DNA of 5,521 nucleotides from Calditrichota bacterium (GTDB lineage: Bacteria; Calditrichota; Calditrichia; Calditrichales; Calditrichaceae). Each line of letters opens with the position of its first letter. Position 1 is the first letter of the stretch. The DNA is taken from NCBI GenBank assembly GCA_024278715.1, contig JAJRSN010000380.1:1-5521 (forward strand), given 5' to 3'. Positions 1 to 5,521 of this stretch are shown piece by piece. Made by a program: the position numbers and the translations under genes. Below the pieces are notes generated by a model, which did no database searches, had not been told where the DNA came from, and saw only the letters and a program-made list of their open reading frames with translations.

Positions 1-762
1 AACCGCATTTCGGAATTCTCCGCTTACTACCGCTCGTGTGATATTTTGCTTTTGGATGACATTCACTTTTTTTCCAACAAAGGAAAAACTCAGGAAGAAT
101 TTTTCCATACTTTTAATGATTTGCACCAAAACGGCAAACAGATCGTTTTAACCTCCGATCGCCCAATAAACGAATTGGTGGCTTTGGAAGAAAGATTGAT
201 ATCGCGTTTCAAGTGGGGATTAATCGTTGACGTTCAGCCGCCCGATTTTGAAACGCGTTTAGCCATTCTGCGGAAAAAGTGCGACGAAAGCGATCTGGAT
301 ATTCCGGGCGACGTGCTGGAATATTTAGCCGCAAATCTGGTGGAAAACGTACGGGAATTGGAAGGAGCGCTGACAAAAATTATGGCGCAGGTTACTTTTA
401 CAGCGGCGGAGCCTACGCTTGAACTTGCCAGACAAATTGTTAACGAAATCGCCAGACCCGACAAAAAAATTCTGACCATCGAACATATTGTGGAATATAC
501 AGCAAAAATCTTCCATCTCTCTCCCGATCATTTACGGGCTAAAACCCGCAAAAAAGACATTGTCCGCGCCAGACAGGTGGCGATGTACTTGGCAAAGAAT
601 TTGACAAATTACTCGTTAATTACCATCGGTTTGCATTTTGGCGGGCGCGATCATTCCACAGTGATTCATTCGATTAGCACGATAGAAAACCTTCTGAAAC
701 AAGATATCAATCTCAGACATCAAATCGAATCGATGAAAAAACATCTGGAATTTCAGAAATGA
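1..762 (+). CDS. dnaA: Chromosomal replication initiator protein DnaA, C-terminal part (5' end outside window)
   Basis: DnaA is the cytoplasmic AAA+ ATPase that binds DnaA boxes at oriC and melts the origin. The reading frame is open from base 1, so 253 C-terminal residues are visible. Domains I and II and the Walker A loop lie off the left edge. Numbering from the first visible residue, I see Walker B (ILLLDD, D19-D20), followed by a typical QEEFFHTFN stretch. Sensor I is LTSDRP (about 50-55). The box VII arginine finger lies in SRFKWGL (R69), and sensor II is NVRELEGAL (R118). The domain IV DNA-binding region carries the DnaA signature GGRDHSTV (about 214-221) near the C-terminus. All key residues in the visible part are intact and the end is of normal length, with a TGA stop. 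A TTG at 46 could be read as a start but falls inside Walker B and is not one. The next gene is convergent nfo rather than the usual dnaN. Confidence 0.97.
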   Translation, partial: NRISEFSAYYRSCDILLLDDIHFFSNKGKTQEEFFHTFNDLHQNGKQIVLTSDRPINELVALEERLISRFKWGLIVDVQPPDFETRLAILRKKCDESDLDIPGDVLEYLAANLVENVRELEGALTKIMAQVTFTAAEPTLELARQIVNEIARPDKKILTIEHIVEYTAKIFHLSPDHLRAKTRKKDIVRARQVAMYLAKNLTNYSLITIGLHFGGRDHSTVIHSISTIENLLKQDINLRHQIESMKKHLEFQK

Positions 763-763
763 C

Positions 764-799
764 CGCAGATTAAGCTGATGTCGCTGATTTCGCTGAACT
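764..799. repeat. Four degenerate 9-bp tandem units just after dnaA
   Basis: Immediately after the dnaA stop the sequence can be cut into four 9-base units: CGCAGATTA, AGCTGATGT, CGCTGATTT and CGCTGAACT. The shared core is CGCTGAT or CGCAGAT. The 9-base phase is kept with no indel. The pattern begins within two bases of the stop codon, so the element abuts the gene. It resembles dispersed intergenic repeats of the CGCAGATTACGCAGATT type seen in many environmental bacterial genomes; that comparison is from memory. No function is evident. A ten-base piece (CGCAGATTAA, 764-773) recurs exactly at 1965-1974 upstream of the histidine kinase. Confidence 0.55.
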
Positions 800-875
800 A
801 GTGGAGGGTTTTTTGATTCTTATCGCGTAAAATAAGAGAACTTGTTTATTTTTCAATTTCAATTACTTTATTATT

Positions 876-937
876 CTCTGCGCGATTTGTGACTTCTCGT
901 TGTGCATGGCGGTTATTTTTACTGCGGAGGCGCGGAG
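876..937. repeat. Degenerate GC-rich repeat-like fragments in the dnaA-nfo gap
   Basis: Two GC-rich patches, CTCTGCGCGATTTGTGAC (876-893) and CTGCGGAGGCGCGGAG (922-937), stand out in otherwise AT-rich non-coding sequence. They look like decayed copies, in the opposite sense, of the CGCAGAT/CGCAGAG family of intergenic repeats that includes the unit after dnaA. The likeness is loose, and no intact repeat boundary or long inverted pair can be seen. A short open frame crosses this stretch but has no coding character. The assignment is tentative. Confidence 0.25.
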
Positions 938-946
938 TTTTTTTCT

Positions 947-972
947 TCTTAATTTTTTTCAACAAATTAAGA
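947..972. other. AT-rich perfect hairpin downstream of nfo (possible weak terminator)
   Basis: TCTTAATTT (947-955) is the exact reverse complement of AAATTAAGA (964-972), giving a 9-bp stem with an 8-base loop. It lies 22 bp beyond the nfo stop (minus strand) and about 185 bp beyond the dnaA stop. The stem has only one G-C pair and neither side is followed by a clean run of T in the direction of transcription, so it is a poor match to an intrinsic terminator. No better terminator candidate is visible in the 231-bp gap between the two convergent genes, and one or both transcripts may end by another means. Confidence 0.25.
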
Positions 973-993
973 GAGTTTGTTCCGTATCCTTTT

Positions 994-1836
994 TTATTTC
1001 CTCAGGCTTTTCAATAAGGCGATGTTTTCGGCGAACTTCTCCGTTCCTCCGGGAATTTCCAGTATCGCGGGATGTTCTTTAAAGAGATCGTAATTCATCA
1101 GATAAGAAAAAGCCTCCAATCCGATCATTCCTTCGCCGAGAGGAGCGTGGCGGTCACGCTTACTTCCCCTTTCTTTTAAAGAGTCGTTAAAATGCCAGAC
1201 TTTAACCCGGTTAAATCCGAGAATCTCCCGTATCTCTTTTAAAGTTGTTTCAATACTGTCTGCATCATCCAACGAATACCCAGCCGCCCAGATATGACAG
1301 GTATCTATGCAGACGCCAATCCCGTCCGAACGGTTAACCAGCCCGATAATGTCCCGCAGGTGTTCAAATTTATATCCCAGGTTGCTGCCCTGACCCGCCG
1401 TGGTTTCCAGTAAAATTTGCACTTTGGGCATGTACTGGTCCATACACAGGTTTAACGTTTCAGCCACGGTTTTAACGCCCCATTCTTCTCCTTTGCTTCC
1501 GTGGCTGCCGGGATGAATGACCAGATACTCGATTCCGAGAATATCGCAGCGCTTTAGTTCTTCGACAAATGCCGAACGCGATTTCTCCGATTTTTCGGGA
1601 TCCTCCGCGCAAAGATTGATAAGATACGAAGCGTGAGCGATTAAAGGAACGTTTTTATATTTGCCTTTTGTTCTGAGTTCGCGGAAGCGGTTAACATCTT
1701 CCCCGCTGTATCGCACCGATTTCCATTGACGCTGATTTTGAGTGAAAATCTGAAAGACTTCGCATTTTACCGATTCCGCTCTTTCAAAACACTCCCAGAT
1801 ATTTCCGGCAATTGAAACATGACACCCTACTTTCAT
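994..1836 (-). CDS. nfo: Endonuclease IV (AP endonuclease, deoxyribonuclease IV)
   Basis: This 280-residue protein has the full length of the Nfo family. Nfo is a trinuclear-zinc TIM-barrel enzyme that cuts the backbone 5' of abasic sites and removes 3'-blocking groups in base-excision repair. From E. coli Nfo as I know it, all nine metal ligands are present, each shifted by one residue: H68 (in HASYLINL), H108 (HPGSH), E144 (ETTAGQGSN), D178 and H181 (CIDTCH), H215 (HFND), D228 and H230 (DRHAPLGEG) and E260 (LEIPGG). The family landmarks NQRQW near residue 35 and GVCIDTCH are also clear. The ATG start matches the family N-terminus (MKVGCHVS), and a CAGGGG ribosome-binding sequence sits 8 bases upstream. 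The gene converges on dnaA and diverges from the hybrid kinase, so it is probably transcribed alone from the 1837-2003 region. Nothing in the protein is unusual. Confidence 0.97.
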   Translation of the reverse strand: MKVGCHVSIAGNIWECFERAESVKCEVFQIFTQNQRQWKSVRYSGEDVNRFRELRTKGKYKNVPLIAHASYLINLCAEDPEKSEKSRSAFVEELKRCDILGIEYLVIHPGSHGSKGEEWGVKTVAETLNLCMDQYMPKVQILLETTAGQGSNLGYKFEHLRDIIGLVNRSDGIGVCIDTCHIWAAGYSLDDADSIETTLKEIREILGFNRVKVWHFNDSLKERGSKRDRHAPLGEGMIGLEAFSYLMNYDLFKEHPAILEIPGGTEKFAENIALLKSLRK

Positions 1837-1844
1837 AAAGCAAA

Positions 1845-1850
1845 CCCCTG
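1845..1850 (-). promoter_or_regulatory. Ribosome-binding site of nfo
   Basis: On the minus strand CAGGGG lies 8 bases before the ATG at 1836. It supports the annotated nfo start. A very similar CAGGGGAG precedes the cytochrome gene, suggesting a common Shine-Dalgarno style in this genome. Confidence 0.7.
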
Positions 1851-1879
1851 TTTCATTAAATATCTCTTTTTTAACAAAT

Positions 1880-1908
1880 AAATAATCAGAGTTTAAGTCT
1901 GATTATTT
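1880..1908. promoter_or_regulatory. Perfect 11-bp inverted repeat between nfo and the kinase gene
   Basis: The arms AAATAATCAGA (1880-1890) and TCTGATTATTT (1898-1908) are exact reverse complements around the 7-base centre GTTTAAG. Only two of the eleven pairs are G-C. The site lies in the divergent intergenic region, 44 bp upstream of the nfo start codon and about 95 bp upstream of the kinase start, so an operator acting on one or both genes is plausible. On the plus strand the right arm runs into a short T tract, which also resembles a weak intrinsic terminator, but no plus-strand gene precedes it. No known regulator motif is recognised. Confidence 0.4.
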
Positions 1909-1925
1909 TTATTCGATAATAAAGG

Positions 1926-1949
1926 TGTTGATTCCGCCGGGAATCGACA
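1926..1949. promoter_or_regulatory. GC-capped inverted repeat upstream of the kinase gene (operator or 5' leader hairpin)
   Basis: TGTTGATTCC (1926-1935) and GGAATCGACA (1940-1949) pair over ten positions, nine Watson-Crick and one G-T, around a GCCG tetraloop. It is the most stable short hairpin in the non-coding DNA of the window and ends 54 bases before the kinase ATG. A -10-like GATAAT (1915-1920) just upstream would place the hairpin at the very 5' end of the kinase mRNA. Alternatively CATAAT (1948-1953) could serve as a -10 with the palindrome overlapping the promoter as an operator. Neither promoter has a good -35 match, so the choice is open. I do not recognise the motif. Confidence 0.4.
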
Positions 1950-1993
1950 TAATTTAATAAATTGCGCAGATTAAAAACAAAAAAGTTAAAATT

Positions 1994-1997
1994 GAGG
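1994..1997 (+). promoter_or_regulatory. Ribosome-binding site of the hybrid histidine kinase
   Basis: GAGG lies 6 bases before the ATG at 2004. It decides the start: an upstream in-frame TTG at 1962 would add 14 basic residues, but the stretch before it lacks a comparable Shine-Dalgarno sequence. Confidence 0.65.
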
Positions 1998-2003
1998 TTC
2001 TTC

Positions 2004-4463
2004 ATGAAAAAGGGTGATTCTGAAAGCAAAAACGACACACATGAGCCTGTTAAATTTTTAATGACAGATCCTTCTTTAAAAAACCTATTCGATCGGATTG
2101 CTCAAAATAATTCACATCAAAAAAGCATTAAGGATAACACGGAAAGATACCCGACCGGTAAAATTACAGTCCGAATCAACACGGAGCACGGAGACACCAG
2201 CGTATCATTTTCCGATATGCAGGTGTTTTATGATAAAGACTCCGGCTCTTTCGGACTCATTAGCTCTGAAAACGGTTTTTCTTTTAACGGCTCTCTAACC
2301 GAAAATCAAAATGAACCTTTAAAAACGGACGATGCGGTTGATGCCCATTATTTAAACGAAAAGAGCTGGAAAAAATATTTTGACGCCATTTTTCAAGCCT
2401 CCGAAAAAATATACCTGAGCCAAAATGTTGAGGAAGTCGGTCTGGCGATCGGAGAGTGTTTTAAAGAACTTTTTTATCACGAAGCCTATCAAATTTATTG
2501 GGTGGATGATAACAGAGAGTTTTTAGTTCCTGTTTTTTCGGATAAAACATTTAAAAAGAATGAAATGGTTTCCAATTACAAAATTTCCGTAAAGAACGGA
2601 ATTATCGGTAAAATTTTCCGCACAAAAAAACCTATTATCTGCAATGACGTTAAAAATCATCCGGACGTTTACTATCTGCCCAATGAAAAACCGATTGACG
2701 AGTCGATGATCGGCGCGCCGTTGATTATAAACAACAAAGCCACGGGAGTTATTGTATTTCTTAAGCGGGGATTAAACCAGTTTAATTCGGACGATCTTCA
2801 ATTATTGACGATCATAAGTCGTCAGGCGGCAATCGCCATGGAAAACGCCCGCCTTTTGGAAAAAGAGCGCAAAAGCAGGGAAATCGCCGAGAGGGCGAGT
2901 AAATTCAAAAGCGAATTTCTTGCAAACATGAGTCACGAAATCCGCACGCCCATGAATGCCGTTATCGGTTTAACCGAGCTTTTACTCGATACGGAATTAA
3001 ACGAAGAACAACACGATTTTTTATCCACCATCAAAGAAAGCGCATACGGACTTTTGACCCTTATTAACGACATTCTGGATTTTTCCAAAATTGAAGCCGG
3101 AAAATTAGACCTGACCAAAGAAGAATTTGACGTAAGAACCATGGTAGAAACTACAATTGAAGGTCTTGCGCACAAAGCCGACGAAAAAGGACTGGAATTG
3201 GCGGTATTTATCGATCCGGAAATTCCTTCTAACTTAATCGGCGATCCGGGAAGGTTGCGCCAGATATTAACAAATTTGGTCAGTAATGCAATAAAGTTCA
3301 CTCACAAGGGTGAAATTGTTGTTCAGGCAAAATTAAACAAACTCACATCCGACAAAGTGGATATTCTGTTTTCGGTGAGAGACACGGGCATAGGAATACC
3401 CAAAAGTAAAGCGAAAGTTATTTTTGACGAATTCATTCAGGCTGACGGCTCCACGACCAGAAAATACGGGGGCACCGGTCTCGGGCTTTCCATTTCCAAA
3501 AAACTTACCGAGATGATGGGCGGAAATATTTGGGTGGAAAGCGAATCGGGCAAAGGAAGCACATTTTATTTCAATGTGGTTTTAAAGCCGGGCGCCATCA
3601 AGCCGCGGCAAAGTTTACTCGATATTGAAGAAATTCACAACCTACATATCTTAATTATCGATGATAACAGAACCAACCGCTTTATTCTGACTCAGATTCT
3701 TCAAAACTGGAACTTCAGACCGGTATCGTGCGATAACGGGCACAAGGGAATTGAATTATTAAAATCCGCCCAAAAAGCCAACGACCCGTTTCCGGTTGTA
3801 TTGCTCGATATGCAGATGCCCGGAATTGACGGCGAAGAAACGGCGCGCAGAATTTTAAACGATCCCGAAATAAACGGCACAAATATCATTGTTCTTACCT
3901 CTCTCGGGCAGAGAGGCGACGTCAGCCGCCTGAAAGACCTGGGATGCAAAGCATACCTTGTAAAACCGGTCAAGCAATCGCATCTGTTTAATACCATCGT
4001 CAATGTTCTTCAACAACATAAAGAAGACACTCCGCCGTGCGAAGGACAATTTATTACCGCCCATACCATTGAGGAACAAATCCGTAACGGCGTGCGGATA
4101 CTGTTGGCGGAGGACAATCTTATTAACCAAAAGGTTGCGACCAAAATTCTGGAAAAAAAGAACTACTCGGTGGATGTGGTTAACAACGGAAAGGAGGCTT
4201 TAAAAGCGGCTCTTCGCCAACACTACGACATAATTCTGATGGATGTTCAGATGCCTGTGATGGACGGTTTTGAAGCCGCGCAAAAGCTTCGCAATAAATT
4301 TGCGGGGAAAAAGCACATACCGATCATTGCCATGACCGCCCATGCCATGAAAGGCGACAAGGAGAAATGTCTTGCCGCGGGAATGGACGATTATATTTCC
4401 AAACCTATCAAACCCGATGATTTGTACAAACTGCTGGAAAAGTGGATAAAAAAAATCAGATAA
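2004..4463 (+). CDS. Soluble hybrid sensor histidine kinase, GAF-HisKA-HATPase-REC-REC
   Basis: This 819-residue protein has no membrane segment, so it should sense a cytoplasmic signal or partner. Residues 1-120 match nothing I know. A GAF domain follows (about 125-283), ending in the typical AAIAMENARLL, then a charged helical linker. HisKA (about 302-368) carries SHEIRTPMN with phospho-acceptor H311. The ATPase domain (about 410-535) has the N box (N428 in NLVSNAIKF), G1 box DTGIGIP (D460), an F box in FDEF and G2 box GGTGLGLS (489-496). Receiver 1 (about 547-665) has D553-D554, phospho-acceptor D602, T632 and K654. Receiver 2 (about 697-815) has E703-D704, D747, T778 and K800. Both receivers are intact. 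The chain ends right after receiver 2, with no HPt or DNA-binding output domain, so phosphate presumably passes to a separate partner or the receivers act allosterically. No signalling gene is adjacent and the ligand is unknown. The ATG at 2004 was chosen for its GAGG site. Confidence 0.95.
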   Translation: MKKGDSESKNDTHEPVKFLMTDPSLKNLFDRIAQNNSHQKSIKDNTERYPTGKITVRINTEHGDTSVSFSDMQVFYDKDSGSFGLISSENGFSFNGSLTENQNEPLKTDDAVDAHYLNEKSWKKYFDAIFQASEKIYLSQNVEEVGLAIGECFKELFYHEAYQIYWVDDNREFLVPVFSDKTFKKNEMVSNYKISVKNGIIGKIFRTKKPIICNDVKNHPDVYYLPNEKPIDESMIGAPLIINNKATGVIVFLKRGLNQFNSDDLQLLTIISRQAAIAMENARLLEKERKSREIAERASKFKSEFLANMSHEIRTPMNAVIGLTELLLDTELNEEQHDFLSTIKESAYGLLTLINDILDFSKIEAGKLDLTKEEFDVRTMVETTIEGLAHKADEKGLELAVFIDPEIPSNLIGDPGRLRQILTNLVSNAIKFTHKGEIVVQAKLNKLTSDKVDILFSVRDTGIGIPKSKAKVIFDEFIQADGSTTRKYGGTGLGLSISKKLTEMMGGNIWVESESGKGSTFYFNVVLKPGAIKPRQSLLDIEEIHNLHILIIDDNRTNRFILTQILQNWNFRPVSCDNGHKGIELLKSAQKANDPFPVVLLDMQMPGIDGEETARRILNDPEINGTNIIVLTSLGQRGDVSRLKDLGCKAYLVKPVKQSHLFNTIVNVLQQHKEDTPPCEGQFITAHTIEEQIRNGVRILLAEDNLINQKVATKILEKKNYSVDVVNNGKEALKAALRQHYDIILMDVQMPVMDGFEAAQKLRNKFAGKKHIPIIAMTAHAMKGDKEKCLAAGMDDYISKPIKPDDLYKLLEKWIKKIR

Positions 4464-4465
4464 GT

Positions 4466-4813
4466 TTATCGTTTAAGAAACTGTTTGTCGGTCACATAAC
4501 GGGCTAATTTTGACAAGGTGTCGCCTTTAATCTTCGGAAAAGCAGGCATAAATAACCCGCCGTTTTTAATGATTTTCGTAACTTCTTCGATGGAATGCGT
4601 TTTATTATCCAAATCGGGATAGAATAAATTACTACTCTTTCCGCTTTGACCGTGGCAATTTGAACAAGCGTCTTTGTAAATCGCAGCCGGATTATCACTG
4701 CCCGGACGATATCCGCTTTTTTGCCCGGAGAATAAAAGATAAGCGGTTGCAAAAAGAATTATCAGCATTAAACTCACAAAGGGCATCCATTTACGGATTG
4801 TCGGCGAAATCAT
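4466..4813 (-). CDS. Membrane-anchored monohaem cytochrome c (class I-like)
   Basis: This 115-residue protein has a basic N-terminus and one hydrophobic segment (about 10-29) that should act as an uncleaved signal anchor, followed by a compact domain outside the cytoplasmic membrane. It has one covalent haem site, CSNCH (C50, C53, H54 as proximal ligand), and a likely distal axial ligand M89 in FMPAFPK. The final helix KLARYVTDK is typical of small class I cytochromes c. There is no lipobox cysteine. It presumably shuttles electrons to a membrane or periplasmic partner, but none is encoded here. The ATG overlaps the TGA of the upstream deacetylase gene in an ATGA, and an AGGGGAG site lies 9 bases before it inside that gene, so the two are probably co-transcribed and translationally coupled. 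The stop is 2 bp from that of the convergent kinase gene. Haem attachment would need a cytochrome c maturation system elsewhere. Confidence 0.88.
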   Translation of the reverse strand: MISPTIRKWMPFVSLMLIILFATAYLLFSGQKSGYRPGSDNPAAIYKDACSNCHGQSGKSSNLFYPDLDNKTHSIEEVTKIIKNGGLFMPAFPKIKGDTLSKLARYVTDKQFLKR

Positions 4814-5521
4814 TGCGCAACACTCCCCTGTTTAAACATTTTCTGCCAGAGGATAGTAGCCAGACTCCCTTTTTGAATAAGCCAGTCGCGGTAAGCAACC
4901 GGAGTGTTTAAAGCGCCTTCCAATTTCTTCTTCATTGTTTTTGGAGAATCCGGACGATACACATTAAATCGACGAAAAGTCAGATTCGTAAAACCGTTAA
5001 ACTTTTCATTTCCGAAAAAATAAAGCGACGCCGCTCCGAAACGGTAACCGAATTGCTTTGTTAAATTCAAAACCCGGTGATCGAACCGACCGAAAGGATA
5101 GCTGAGAGAATAAACAGCAGTCCCGAGCAACGTTTCCAGAACTTTTTTGCTTTCGCTCAATTCAAAAGAGAGCAAATCAGTTTCCATTCCGACAAACGAT
5201 CGGTGCGAGCATCCGTGGGAGCCGATTTCAAAACCGTGATTCTTTAAAAAGACGAGCTCCGCTGCGGAGAGGTGTTCAAATTTCCTGTTTCCGAACTGCA
5301 CATCCCAGTCATTTGTTTTTCCGATGTAGTCGGTGGGAACAAAAACAACTCCGGGGAATTCAAAACGTTCCATAATGGGAAACGCCCGATCAATAACCGA
5401 TTTGTAACCGTCGTCAAAGGTGATAATAACAGGTTTATCGGGCAATTCACGCCTATCGAGTAAATCGATAAACGTAATGGGTCGGAATCCCAAATCGCGG
5501 ATAATCTGCAAATCTTCGGTA
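4810..5521 (-). CDS. Polysaccharide deacetylase, NodB/carbohydrate esterase 4 family (5' end outside window)
   Basis: The frame is open to the right edge, so the N-terminus is missing and 236 residues plus a stop are visible. A TTG at 5511 is an internal leucine codon, preceded in frame by T-E-D. CE4 enzymes remove N- or O-acetyl groups from envelope or extracellular glycans using a divalent metal. Numbering visible residues, motif 1 is TFDDGY (D36 catalytic base, D37 metal ligand). Motif 2 is SHGCSH, with the metal ligands H102 and H106 spaced HxxxH. Motif 3 is YPFGRFD (141-147). A late region, LTFRRFNVYRP, takes the place where many members carry the motif 5 LxxH; no equivalent histidine is seen, as in a number of related subfamilies. 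Without the N-terminus I cannot say whether it is secreted or anchored, nor name its substrate. It overlaps the downstream cytochrome c gene by 4 bp and is likely its operon partner. Confidence 0.9.
   Translation of the reverse strand, partial: TEDLQIIRDLGFRPITFIDLLDRRELPDKPVIITFDDGYKSVIDRAFPIMERFEFPGVVFVPTDYIGKTNDWDVQFGNRKFEHLSAAELVFLKNHGFEIGSHGCSHRSFVGMETDLLSFELSESKKVLETLLGTAVYSLSYPFGRFDHRVLNLTKQFGYRFGAASLYFFGNEKFNGFTNLTFRRFNVYRPDSPKTMKKKLEGALNTPVAYRDWLIQKGSLATILWQKMFKQGSVAQ
4823..4829 (-). promoter_or_regulatory. Ribosome-binding site of the cytochrome c gene, inside the deacetylase gene
   Basis: On the minus strand AGGGGAG lies 9 bases before the cytochrome ATG, within the last codons of the upstream deacetylase. 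It supports the start that makes the 4-bp ATGA overlap. Confidence 0.7.

Noticed and set aside
803..814. GGAGGGTTTTTT after dnaA as an intrinsic terminator
   Set aside because: There is a T run but no GC-rich stem directly before it that would pair.
829..852. AAAATAA...TTATTTT inverted repeat after dnaA
   Set aside because: The stem is 7 bp of A-T pairs only with a 10-base loop, expected by chance in AT-rich DNA.
900..1082. A 60-codon plus-strand frame in the dnaA-nfo gap
   Set aside because: It starts at a TTG in non-coding repeat-like DNA, has no ribosome-binding site, is rich in Phe/Arg from low-complexity sequence and runs into the conserved nfo gene on the other strand.
1962..2003. TTG start giving the kinase 14 extra residues
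   Set aside because: The added residues are a basic low-complexity run with no Shine-Dalgarno sequence in front, whereas ATG 2004 has GAGG at a good spacing.
3021..3029. TTATCCACC, 8 of 9 bases of a DnaA box
   Set aside because: It is a single imperfect site inside the kinase coding sequence, with no companion sites nearby; chance is the simplest explanation.
4660..4911. An 83-codon plus-strand frame across the cytochrome/deacetylase junction
   Set aside because: It is antisense to two well-supported genes with intact motifs and has no recognisable product.

Overview
The window is ordinary, gene-dense bacterial chromosome of moderate, slightly AT-rich composition. It holds five protein-coding genes, two of them cut by the window edges, and no RNA gene, CRISPR array, transposase or phage gene that I can recognise. 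The DnaA sequence and the general look of the proteins would fit a Gram-negative lineage of the FCB type (Bacteroidetes/Chlorobi/Calditrichota neighbourhood). That placement is a weak inference from sequence feel, helped by intergenic 9-bp-periodic repeats (CGCTGATTT-like) of a kind I associate with such environmental genomes.

Layout. Positions 1-762 (+) are the C-terminal half of the replication initiator DnaA. It is followed by 231 bp of non-coding DNA with degenerate short repeats and AT-rich hairpins, not by dnaN. Positions 994-1836 (-) encode a complete endonuclease IV (nfo), convergent with dnaA. A 167-bp divergent intergenic region (1837-2003) contains two clear inverted repeats, 1880-1908 and 1926-1949, which are the best candidate regulatory sites here. 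Positions 2004-4463 (+) encode an 819-residue soluble hybrid histidine kinase, ordered unknown N-terminal region, GAF, HisKA, HATPase, REC, REC. Its stop codon lies 2 bp from that of the next, convergent gene. Positions 4466-4813 (-) encode a small membrane-anchored monohaem cytochrome c. Its start overlaps by 4 bp (ATGA) the end of a NodB-type polysaccharide deacetylase (4810-5521, -), which runs off the right edge.

How the genes relate. DnaA (replication initiation) and Nfo (base-excision repair) are housekeeping genes. The kinase looks like an orphan: no response regulator, HPt protein or other signalling gene lies beside it. The deacetylase and cytochrome c form a likely two-gene (or longer) translationally coupled unit with no obvious shared pathway. 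I found no convincing previously undescribed system. The items most worth a second look are the two inverted repeats between nfo and the kinase, the uncharacterised kinase N-terminus, the kinase's paired intact receivers without an HPt domain, and the deacetylase-cytochrome coupling.
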